A model generated the notes under the pieces. The model saw nothing but the letters and a program-made list of their open reading frames with translations, had not been told where the DNA came from and made no database searches. 13,915 nucleotides of DNA from an uncultured Holosporaceae bacterium (GTDB taxonomy: Bacteria > Pseudomonadota > Alphaproteobacteria > RUG11792): positions 1 to 13,915 of the forward strand of contig CAMYPB010000020.1 in the NCBI GenBank assembly GCA_947285985.1. Reading direction: 5' to 3'. A program made the translations under genes and the position numbers. Positions 1 to 6,597 of this stretch are shown one piece after another. Within the stretch, counting starts at the first letter, position 1. The number at the start of each line of letters is the position of its first letter.

Positions 1-23
1 CTTTTGAAATTTAAAAACATGAT

Positions 24-53
24 ACAATCATAACATAAAAAATGTTATATTGT
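24..53. repeat. AT-rich hairpin near the left edge
   Basis: ACAATCATAACAT (24-36) pairs with ATGTTATATTGT (42-53), with one bulged C, around a loop of five A. No T run follows on the plus strand. It may end a gene lying left of the window or be a chance AT-rich structure. Nothing coding is supported in 1-122. Confidence 0.3.
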
Positions 54-122
54 GATATTTCGTACACAACTTTTTTCATAGATAATAATATAAAATTTTA
101 TGGGCAAACTTATATAATTTTC

Positions 123-151
123 TTGACACAAAATAAGAAATATTATATAAC
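123..151 (+). promoter_or_regulatory. Sigma70-type promoter of tRNA-Pro
   Basis: A perfect -35 box TTGACA (123-128) is followed after exactly 17 bp by a -10 box TATAAC (146-151). This predicts a transcript start near 158-160, only a few bases before the mature tRNA at 163. No other gene lies between, so this promoter serves tRNA-Pro and possibly tRNA-Thr and the transporter downstream. Confidence 0.75.
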
Positions 152-162
152 TATAGATATAT

Positions 163-240
163 CGGGAAGTAGCGCAGTCTGGTTAGCGCATCTGCTTTGG
201 GAGCAGAGGGTCGGAGGTTCGAATCCTCTCTTCCCGACCA
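163..240 (+). tRNA. tRNA-Pro (anticodon TGG)
   Basis: The cloverleaf is complete. The acceptor strands CGGGAAG (163-169) and CTTCCCG pair in all seven positions, followed by discriminator A and an encoded CCA end (238-240). The anticodon stem TCTGC/GCAGA closes the seven-base loop TTTGGGA, giving anticodon TGG at 198-200 with G at position 37, as is usual for proline tRNAs. The T arm carries TTCGAAT. It reads CCN proline codons. A consensus promoter lies directly upstream. Confidence 0.97.
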
Positions 241-345
241 TTTTTCAGTGTGTGTAGACTAAATTTTGAAGTTTTTAATCTGTTTTTTGGTGTGTTTTTT
301 TGTTTTTTTATTTCGGATTATGATCTTCAATTTCACTAGGACAAT

Positions 346-421
<76 letters not shown>

Positions 422-457
422 CGATATTATGATTTTATAAGGGGTATAACTTTAATT

Positions 458-1894
458 ATGAAGAAATTAGGGAAGTCTCTTTCAGACCATAAAACTGGAA
501 TAAAATTTTTAAGAATTATATTTATATTGTTGATTGCATCTATTGTTTGGGTTTTTATGCCTGTTCCGTCTGGTTTGTCTGAACGTGGTTTTCATATGCT
601 CATCATATTTGTTTCAACGATGGTTGGAATGATGTTGGAAGTTTTTCCGATGTGTGGCTTTTTATTTATTTCTTTATTGATTGCGAGTTTAACGAAGACT
701 ATTGATTTGAAAACTCAAGGATTTTCGGGATTCACGAACACTGTTCCATGGCTTTTATTTTTTGTTCTCGCATTATCGAAGGCTGTGACGAGTAGTACGC
801 TTGGGCTTCGTATTGCATATTTCTTTTTAAAGATTTTTGGGAAGAATATATTGGGTTTGGCGTATAGTATATCTTTAACGGAGACTTTCTTATCGACAAT
901 CCTCCCAAGTAATACGGCCAGATCTGCGAGTATTGGATTTCCTCTCGTGACGTCTTTGTCGGGTTATATAGGATCTCATGTGAAGAATGCGTCTATAAAG
1001 GCTGTTGGTTCGTTTTTGACTCTCGTTTATACGACTGCAAACTCGATATGTAGCAATATGTTTCTAACTGCTATGATTTCGAATGCCATAATTTTTGACT
1101 ATATGGAAAAACATGATGTTTCTGTCAACTGGATAACATGGGCGAAAAATATGATAATTCCTGGAATTATATTGCTTTTTATAATTCCACTTGTGTTATA
1201 TTTTTTAGTTCCTCCGAAAGTCAATAATCTTGGGGAACTTCAAAAAGTTGCGCATGACAAATCCAAGGAGATGGGTCCCCTAACGAAAAATGAGAAGTAT
1301 GTTATCATAGTTTTTGGTAGCATGTTGGTTTTGTGGATATTGGCTGATATCATAGGGATAAACATAATGACAACAACTTTGTTGGGATTGTGTGTATTTT
1401 TAATGATAGGGACGTTTTCCATAAAGGATGTGTTATCTGATCATTCTGCTTTGAATTCTGTTATTACACTCGGAATTTTGATATCATACGTGAATAATCT
1501 TACGGATTTTGGAGTAATTCAGTGGTTTAATCATAGTATTAGTCATATTATTCAGTATACTCCAAGTAGTATGCATGTTTATATTTTGTGTATTGTGTAT
1601 TTTTTCACGCATTATTTTTTCTCGGGTGAGGGGTCGCGTATAATCGCGTTGTATCTCCCATTTTTAACGACAGGTCTTGCACTTGGAATTGATAAAATAC
1701 AATTGATGACATTGTTGACAGCTTTCAGTTCGTTATCCGATATGTTGGCGCACTACACATGTCCTGTTTCGATATTGATGTTCACGAACAACTATATTTC
1801 CGTTAAGAAATGGATGTCCGTTGGGATTGTGTTGTCCATAATTTCAATGTCTGTTTGGTTTTTATATTCTTCATTTGCATTGATGTTTAGATAA
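458..1894 (+). CDS. DASS-family 2-oxoglutarate/malate-type translocator
   Basis: A polytopic inner-membrane carrier of the divalent anion:Na+ symporter family (SLC13/CitT), closest in pattern to the plastid DiT1 and chlamydial SodiT 2-oxoglutarate/malate translocators. It probably exchanges or imports dicarboxylates; the substrate is inferred. About a dozen hydrophobic segments span 478 residues, a normal length. Residues 94-170 follow the DiT pattern closely: LGLRIAYFFLKIFGK, LGLAYSISLTE, then PSNTAR with the SNT hairpin motif at 151-153, and NMFLTAMISN at 200-209. The second hairpin region is HYFFSGEGSR (385-394), where DiT proteins have roughly HYxFASQTGH, so the expected S-x-T is not kept. 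The ATG has AAGGGG about 13 bases upstream, a rather long spacing. It begins 36 bp after tRNA-Thr, and its last 24 bp overlap the 3' end of lnt on the other strand. Confidence 0.88.
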   Translation: MKKLGKSLSDHKTGIKFLRIIFILLIASIVWVFMPVPSGLSERGFHMLIIFVSTMVGMMLEVFPMCGFLFISLLIASLTKTIDLKTQGFSGFTNTVPWLLFFVLALSKAVTSSTLGLRIAYFFLKIFGKNILGLAYSISLTETFLSTILPSNTARSASIGFPLVTSLSGYIGSHVKNASIKAVGSFLTLVYTTANSICSNMFLTAMISNAIIFDYMEKHDVSVNWITWAKNMIIPGIILLFIIPLVLYFLVPPKVNNLGELQKVAHDKSKEMGPLTKNEKYVIIVFGSMLVLWILADIIGINIMTTTLLGLCVFLMIGTFSIKDVLSDHSALNSVITLGILISYVNNLTDFGVIQWFNHSISHIIQYTPSSMHVYILCIVYFFTHYFFSGEGSRIIALYLPFLTTGLALGIDKIQLMTLLTAFSSLSDMLAHYTCPVSILMFTNNYISVKKWMSVGIVLSIISMSVWFLYSSFALMFR

Positions 1895-3412
1895 TGTTAT
1901 AAATATCAGGAGTATAGAGATCAATATACAGACAATCGGAATGTTTTTATATTGTGAAAATATAGTGTCTACTGTTATAAATTGTTTTGTATTGATTGTT
2001 ATACTGTCAACAACATTTGTGTCTAATTTTTTTATAATTTGTCCGAAATGATTTATATATGATGAAATTCCATTGTTCGTACATCGAAATATAGGGAGCC
2101 CATATTCGATTGCTCGAAAACAGACGGTTTTTAAATGTTGGATGGGTTCATCCGATTTTTTGAACCACGCGTCATTCGTTATATTGATTATACAATCCGG
2201 TTTATCCTTTGGATTTTCAACGATTTCTTCAGGGAAGACACTCTCAAAACATATGATGACATCTATTTTGATATCTTTTATATCGTTGATATTTATCCTC
2301 CTATTTTTCGTTCCTTTTGAAAAATTTATGGATCCTTCCGTCAATTTTTTCAGAGGGGTTTTTGAGAGGAAATCTGGGATAAACTCTCCAAATGGAAGGA
2401 GATGTTTTTTGTCGTAGAAATCTAAGATATTTCCATTTTTATCGAAAATAAATAATGAATTGTATATATTGTTTTTCTCTCTCCGATCTGCACCAGAGAT
2501 TATAAAAATATTGTCATTATTTTGACATACATTTTTTGCAATATACTGTCTAAATTCGTGTGCCTCTTCTATGAAGCAGTTTATAGAATCTTCAGGCCAT
2601 ACGATAATATATTTTGTTTTTATATTGAAGTTTGATATTTGTGATAATTCGATACATTTATTAGTATTTTGAAATAAATAATTTCTATTCATTTTTTGTT
2701 CTTGGGGGATAGAGGGTTGTATCATGATTATTTCATAATCGTTTTTCAGATCTATTTCATGATGATTCCCCAAAATATTATTTATATGAAGATATCCGAA
2801 TGTATAGCATAGACAAAACAATGATATAGAATATATGATGGATTTTATGGATCTCGTCCATATGAATCCTATGATTAGGAGGAATATAAAGGATACTCCG
2901 TATATTCCCAAAATAGATGCAATTTGAGGAAAATACGGTATATCATACGTCGTATATCCGACGAGATTCCATGGAAATCCTGTGAATATCATTCCCCTCA
3001 GATATTCAAAGAAAACCCAGGATGTTGCGAATAGTATGACGAACGATATTTTTCCAGAATTTTTATGAAATTTTGATGTAATATAACATGATAGTCCTGT
3101 GTATATCGAAAGATACATACATAACAATATAACCGCGAAATATCCTGGAATTTCTAGGCCAACGCATTCAAATGAATAGAAAACCCAATATAGACTACTC
3201 AGGAAATATCCCATCCCAAATGAATATCCCGTATAGAATGATTGTTTATTATTGATGTATTGTATTGCATTGTAGAATAATGATAGAAACATTGAGAAAA
3301 TAAGTATTGCATAGATATAACATACTGGATTATTTGAGAAACAGAATTTCGCGAATAATCCAATAATAAAGGATATGATATAAATTTTATATGTTTTATC
3401 TATTAATTTCAT
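1871..3412 (-). CDS. lnt: Apolipoprotein N-acyltransferase
   Basis: Lnt transfers the third acyl chain from a phospholipid to the N-terminal cysteine of apolipoproteins in the inner membrane, the last step of lipoprotein maturation. The 513 residues match the family length. There are several N-terminal membrane segments (about 1-210), a periplasmic nitrilase-like domain (about 225-470) and a C-terminal membrane helix (about 488-508). All three catalytic residues are visible: Glu274 in VWPEDS, Lys335 in FYDKKHLLPFGE and Cys388 in VIICFES, close to E267/K335/C387 of E. coli. The GFPWNLVGY segment (145-153) is also typical. Its ATG lies inside the last codons of the upstream Sel1-repeat gene (17 bp overlap), pointing to translational coupling. 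The stop lies within the transporter gene on the opposite strand. Confidence 0.95.
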   Translation of the reverse strand: MKLIDKTYKIYIISFIIGLFAKFCFSNNPVCYIYAILIFSMFLSLFYNAIQYINNKQSFYTGYSFGMGYFLSSLYWVFYSFECVGLEIPGYFAVILLCMYLSIYTGLSCYITSKFHKNSGKISFVILFATSWVFFEYLRGMIFTGFPWNLVGYTTYDIPYFPQIASILGIYGVSFIFLLIIGFIWTRSIKSIIYSISLFCLCYTFGYLHINNILGNHHEIDLKNDYEIIMIQPSIPQEQKMNRNYLFQNTNKCIELSQISNFNIKTKYIIVWPEDSINCFIEEAHEFRQYIAKNVCQNNDNIFIISGADRREKNNIYNSLFIFDKNGNILDFYDKKHLLPFGEFIPDFLSKTPLKKLTEGSINFSKGTKNRRININDIKDIKIDVIICFESVFPEEIVENPKDKPDCIINITNDAWFKKSDEPIQHLKTVCFRAIEYGLPIFRCTNNGISSYINHFGQIIKKLDTNVVDSITINTKQFITVDTIFSQYKNIPIVCILISILLIFITLSKHQCK

Positions 3413-3923
3413 CGATATAATCTTTTATCTTCTGACGTATGGAATTGTCTAAATTTTTATTATTGAATGCTTTTTTGAACCAATACATTGCTTTTATGTT
3501 ATTTTTTATATATTTCATATATATAATTCCCGCATTGAATTGTGAGGGTCCATATCCCAATTTTCCCGCGTTTTCATAATATTCGAGGGCTTTTTTTAAA
3601 TTTTTTGGATGTGTATCTCCGGAATAATATCCATCTCCCACAGAATGGATTGCCCGTGGATTTTTCATAGACGCGGATTTTTCTAGAAAATACTTCGCTA
3701 ATTTTAAATTTCTAGGAAATCCATATTCTCCAAGGTATAATATTCCAAGAATATACGATGCATCGTCATCTGAAATTTTGGACTCTGCAGATTTCCATAA
3801 ATAATTCTTAATATCATTTAAGTTTTTGTGAGATAAATGATAGAAGACATAATGTTCAATATATGTATTTGCGAAGGATATATTGAGATATACTGTGAGA
3901 AGCCCTGCAATAAAATACTTCAT
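3396..3923 (-). CDS. Exported Sel1-repeat protein
   Basis: A 175-residue protein with a cleavable signal peptide (1-18, ending SFA before Asn19), so probably periplasmic. Two to three Sel1/TPR-like repeats follow at about 55-155. They are readable from YILGILYLGEYG with LKLAKYFLEKSA, then KALEYYENAGKLGYG, then AGIIYMKY with AMYWFKKAF. Sel1 repeats are helical protein-binding modules, and the partner is unknown. The frame is open upstream to 4037, but the start at 3923 is chosen because it gives the signal peptide and because the promoter at 3986-3958 places the transcript start near 3951, downstream of the longer start. No strong Shine-Dalgarno is seen. It is the first gene of a two-gene unit with lnt, which begins inside its 3' end. 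Confidence 0.82.
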   Translation of the reverse strand: MKYFIAGLLTVYLNISFANTYIEHYVFYHLSHKNLNDIKNYLWKSAESKISDDDASYILGILYLGEYGFPRNLKLAKYFLEKSASMKNPRAIHSVGDGYYSGDTHPKNLKKALEYYENAGKLGYGPSQFNAGIIYMKYIKNNIKAMYWFKKAFNNKNLDNSIRQKIKDYIDEINR

Positions 3924-3957
3924 AATTATTTTGTTATAAAATATAGCAATCTGCTTG

Positions 3958-3986
3958 ATTTTATTGTATATTTTTATGCATGTCAA
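3958..3986 (-). promoter_or_regulatory. Sigma70-type promoter of the Sel1-lnt unit
   Basis: On the minus strand, TTGACA (3986-3981) is followed after 17 bp by TAAAAT (3963-3958). The predicted transcript start is near 3951, giving a leader of about 28 bases to the ATG at 3923. It lies in the 84-bp divergent gap between the Sel1-repeat gene and nusB. Confidence 0.7.
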
Positions 3987-3995
3987 TTTATATAC

Positions 3996-3999
3996 AGGA
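3996..3999 (+). promoter_or_regulatory. Ribosome-binding site fixing the nusB GTG start
   Basis: AGGA lies eight bases before the GTG at 4008. No in-frame ATG near the conserved N-terminus offers an alternative; the nearest upstream ATG would add over 50 residues that do not resemble NusB. Confidence 0.6.
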
Positions 4000-4007
4000 T
4001 TTGTCTT

Positions 4008-4466
4008 GTGTCGTCGTCCAAGATAGTTTCGAAACATGCTTCAAGAATTGGGGCATGTCAAGTTATGTATCAAAAAGAAATAACGGGAAATAATACTCAA
4101 GTTATTCTCAATAATTTTATTAAGTATTATTTAAAAGAGGAACCATTATTAAAACATATACAATTGAATTTTTTCAAAAGACTTGTCTCTTATTTTGATA
4201 ATACAGAATTTGATACTGACGAGATTATCAGAAATTCTCTCTCAGAAAATTATTCTCTCGAGCGTATGCAAATCATGATGAAATGTATAATAAAAGTCGC
4301 AATTCTCGAAATGAAATTTGAAAAGACTGATATACCTGTTATAATAAACGAGTATGTTCAAGTTTCGAAATATTTTGTTGGGCAAAGTGAATTCAAATTC
4401 GTGAACGCAATACTCGACAAAATATCGAAAAATATAGAGAGAAAATGTCAGGAAATAAATCAGTAG
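4008..4466 (+). CDS. nusB: Transcription antitermination factor NusB
   Basis: NusB binds boxA RNA together with NusE (ribosomal protein S10) and supports antitermination, mainly on rRNA operons. From the GTG at 4008 the product has 152 residues, within the usual 140-160. The family hallmark is clear near the C-terminus: DIPVIINEYVQVSKYF at 108-123, then FKFVNAILDKI at 129-139. The N-terminal HASRIGACQVMYQ (10-22) matches the usual RR.AR..A.QALYQ helix. The frame runs open back to 3837, but that extension is antisense to the Sel1-repeat gene and its promoter and does not look like NusB. The last 22 bp overlap holC, so the two are probably translationally coupled. The promoter was not securely identified; a weak TATATT lies at 3967-3972. 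Confidence 0.9.
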   Translation: MSSSKIVSKHASRIGACQVMYQKEITGNNTQVILNNFIKYYLKEEPLLKHIQLNFFKRLVSYFDNTEFDTDEIIRNSLSENYSLERMQIMMKCIIKVAILEMKFEKTDIPVIINEYVQVSKYFVGQSEFKFVNAILDKISKNIERKCQEINQ

Positions 4467-4909
4467 TTTTTTATGCAATATCCTCAGATTTTTCGCAAAT
4501 TGTTTTAAAATTGTGTGAAAAATTTTATGAATCCAAGGAAAACACATTATTGTTGACGTCTTCTGATGATGAGACGAGGTTTTTTGATGCGAAGATATGG
4601 ACATATTCAAGACTTGGATTCATTCCTCATGGGAGCAAGTTTTCGATTCCTGACGACAAGATAGATTTTTGTCGTATTTGGATTTCCGATGAGATAGAAT
4701 TCAAGAATAGTCCATCTTCCTTGATACACAATGGAGTTGACATAAAAAACAAAGATTTATTGAAAAATTTTGATAAAATAATAGATATATTTAATATATC
4801 AGATATGGATTCTTCTCGTATACGTTCTGAAGACTATCGATGTTTGGGTTTTGATCAACAAAAGATCTGGATACAAGATAAAACATCTTGGAAGCCAGGA
4901 GTTTTATAA
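4445..4909 (+). CDS. holC: DNA polymerase III chi subunit
   Basis: HolC is the clamp-loader accessory subunit that links the replisome to the C-terminal tail of SSB. The 154-residue product has the family signature IWTYSRLGFIPHG at 51-63 (usual form LWTY....FLPHG). LIHNG follows (93-97) and the C-terminal GFDQQKIWIQDKTSWK (135-150) matches the end of chi proteins. The ATG at 4445 is preceded by a GAGAG stretch and lies within the nusB 3' end. The stop (4907-4909) overlaps the tsaD ribosome-binding site. Divergent, but the HolC motifs are specific. Confidence 0.87.
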   Translation: MSGNKSVVFYAISSDFSQIVLKLCEKFYESKENTLLLTSSDDETRFFDAKIWTYSRLGFIPHGSKFSIPDDKIDFCRIWISDEIEFKNSPSSLIHNGVDIKNKDLLKNFDKIIDIFNISDMDSSRIRSEDYRCLGFDQQKIWIQDKTSWKPGVL

Positions 4910-4913
4910 GGAG
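4908..4913 (+). promoter_or_regulatory. Ribosome-binding site of tsaD
   Basis: AAGGAG, overlapping the holC stop codon, lies 11 bases before the ATG at 4925. The in-frame TTG at 4916 would be only two bases away, so ATG 4925 is the better start; it also puts the conserved N-terminus KVLAIESSCDET directly after the initiator Met. Confidence 0.7.
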
Positions 4914-4924
4914 TTTTGTTTCTC

Positions 4925-5956
4925 ATGAAAGTTTTGGCCATAGAATCGAGTTGTGATGAAACGTCTGCTTCAATCGTGACGGATGAAAGTTCTTCGATAG
5001 ATAGGAGAATTTTATCGAACGTCATCAATTCTCAGATTCAAATACATAAAAAATATGGGGGAGTTATCCCAGAATTTGCAGCTCGAAATCACCTTCAAAA
5101 TATAAGTGATGTAATCAATGAGGCGTTATACTTATCGAATACTAATTTAGACAGTATAGATGTAGTATGCGCGACGGCAGGACCTGGACTTATTGGAGGA
5201 TTACTTGTTGGGCTCACAACTGCAAAAAGTATCGCGATGATGAAACGTAAATCTTTCATGGGAATAAATCATCTTGAAGGACATTTATTGACGACTCGAC
5301 TTTGTTTTAATGTTGAATTCCCTTATTTATTGTTATTGACTTCAGGTGGAAATTTTTTATTTGTTGAAGTCTTTGGAATTGGAAAGTATAAAATAATAGG
5401 GGAGACTCTCGATGATGCAGCGGGAGAATCTTTCGATAAGGTCGCGAAAATGTTGGGTCTTCCATATCCTGGAGGTCCATCTATCCAGAATGCGTCTATG
5501 TATGGGGACAAGGATAGATTTCCTTATACAATTCCTCTTCAAAAACGGGATGGTTGTGATATATCGTTTTCCGGGATAAAAACGGCCACTCGTATTCATA
5601 TCGAAAATTTGGGGGAAAATATAACAGAACAAGATAAATGCGATATAGCGGCTTCCTTTCAGAATATCGTCGTACGATCTATTTTGAGACAATTTTCGAA
5701 AGCTTTAAATATTATGAATCAAGATATAAAGAATATCGTAATTTCTGGGGGGGTTGCGTCGAATATTACGTTGAGGTCCGAAATAAAAAAGATGTGTGAA
5801 GTTAAAAATTTAAATTTTTTCGCACCCCCTTTAAATTTGTGTTCGGATAATGCCGCGATGATAGGATGGACTGCAATTGAAAGAATAAAATCAGGATATA
5901 CTTTCTCTGATCTGAATTTCTCAGTTAAACCTAAATGGTCGTTAGATAATATCTAA
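4925..5956 (+). CDS. tsaD: tRNA N6-adenosine threonylcarbamoyltransferase TsaD
   Basis: TsaD, with TsaB and TsaE, transfers the threonylcarbamoyl group to A37 of ANN-decoding tRNAs (t6A). The 343-residue product is full length. The ASKHA-fold motifs are present: LAIESSCDET (4-13), the metal ligands His116 and His120 in NHLEGHLL, DDAAGESFDKVAKMLGLPYP (163-182), SFSGIKTA (214-221), ISGGVASN (273-280) and the third metal ligand Asp308 in CSDNAAMIGW. One change stands out: the usual bacterial SGGHT is SGGNF (Asn143). Archaeal and eukaryotic Kae1 also carry Asn there, so activity is probably retained. It is the last gene of nusB-holC-tsaD. The TAA overlaps the stop of the convergent methyltransferase-like gene. 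Confidence 0.97.
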   Translation: MKVLAIESSCDETSASIVTDESSSIDRRILSNVINSQIQIHKKYGGVIPEFAARNHLQNISDVINEALYLSNTNLDSIDVVCATAGPGLIGGLLVGLTTAKSIAMMKRKSFMGINHLEGHLLTTRLCFNVEFPYLLLLTSGGNFLFVEVFGIGKYKIIGETLDDAAGESFDKVAKMLGLPYPGGPSIQNASMYGDKDRFPYTIPLQKRDGCDISFSGIKTATRIHIENLGENITEQDKCDIAASFQNIVVRSILRQFSKALNIMNQDIKNIVISGGVASNITLRSEIKKMCEVKNLNFFAPPLNLCSDNAAMIGWTAIERIKSGYTFSDLNFSVKPKWSLDNI

Positions 5957-6585
5957 TAATTCGTTATATCAAGAGAGAATTCAAAAATATTCGTCTTGTT
6001 GTGTCGTCGTGTGAAATTTGTGCGTATAATTCTAGGAGAAATATCCAGATTTATATATTCGTTGTTCTCCATAATAAAAAATATAGATCCATCATTTTTA
6101 AGGATATCATCATAATATTTTATGGATTCATCCTCAAAATTGTATATACGAGATACACATAATATCATATCAAATTGTTTGTGTATTTCCCTCACGTCTT
6201 GGATAATCCTTAAATTTGAATCATTTTTATGGATATTTTCAATAACAGATTTGTCAGGTGTTGAAATATAAACATTATCGAAAATATTGGATAATATTGA
6301 CGATGTGTAGCCTGTGAAATCATCAATAACAAGAATGTCAGTTTTATTAAAATTTGTCGTATGTTTTAAGATATTGTTTATTATTCTCGCGAGATAGTGT
6401 GTTCTCAAAATGAAACAATTTTCTTCAAATTTTAAATCCTTATCTATATAACAATTACGTTTATATTTGTGAGGGATGAAATCATCGAGATCAACTGATA
6501 AAAACGCATTTATCAAGAATTTATCGAAAATACCTCTCGATAATATTTGAGTTTCGAGGATACGTATTTTATCGTTTGTGTTCAT
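5953..6585 (-). CDS. Degenerate Pcm-like (isoaspartyl) methyltransferase
   Basis: A 210-residue protein with the fold pattern of the protein-L-isoaspartate O-methyltransferase family. The N-terminal ETQILSRGIFDKFLINAF (11-28) and DFIPHKYKRNCYIDKDL (35-51) match the family's Q.R.R.V.D..VL.A / FVP......AY.D.DL pattern. The SAM-binding motif I reads ILVIDDFTGYTSS (84-96), where family members have about VL.VG.GTGY.AA, so the first two glycines of the loop are replaced by Asp and Phe. Catalytic activity is therefore doubtful. The family assignment is moderate and the substrate unknown. It starts 12 bp after the SPOR gene and is the last gene of the dnaQ-argS-SPOR strand run. Its TAG overlaps the tsaD TAA in the bases CTAA. 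Confidence 0.72.
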   Translation of the reverse strand: MNTNDKIRILETQILSRGIFDKFLINAFLSVDLDDFIPHKYKRNCYIDKDLKFEENCFILRTHYLARIINNILKHTTNFNKTDILVIDDFTGYTSSILSNIFDNVYISTPDKSVIENIHKNDSNLRIIQDVREIHKQFDMILCVSRIYNFEDESIKYYDDILKNDGSIFFIMENNEYINLDISPRIIRTNFTRRHNKTNIFEFSLDITNY

Positions 6586-6597
6586 AATAATAATTTA

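Noticed and set aside
42..257. 71-codon plus-strand reading frame at the left edge
   Set aside because: It runs straight through the promoter and body of tRNA-Pro and has no ribosome-binding site.
241..345. Intrinsic terminator after tRNA-Pro
   Set aside because: There are T runs near 281-310 but no convincing hairpin in front of them.
3837..4007. N-terminal extension of nusB
   Set aside because: It overlaps the Sel1-repeat gene and its promoter on the other strand, has no NusB-like residues, and would make the protein about 57 residues too long.
3924..4037. N-terminal extension of the Sel1-repeat protein
   Set aside because: It would start upstream of the predicted transcript start and would bury the signal peptide.
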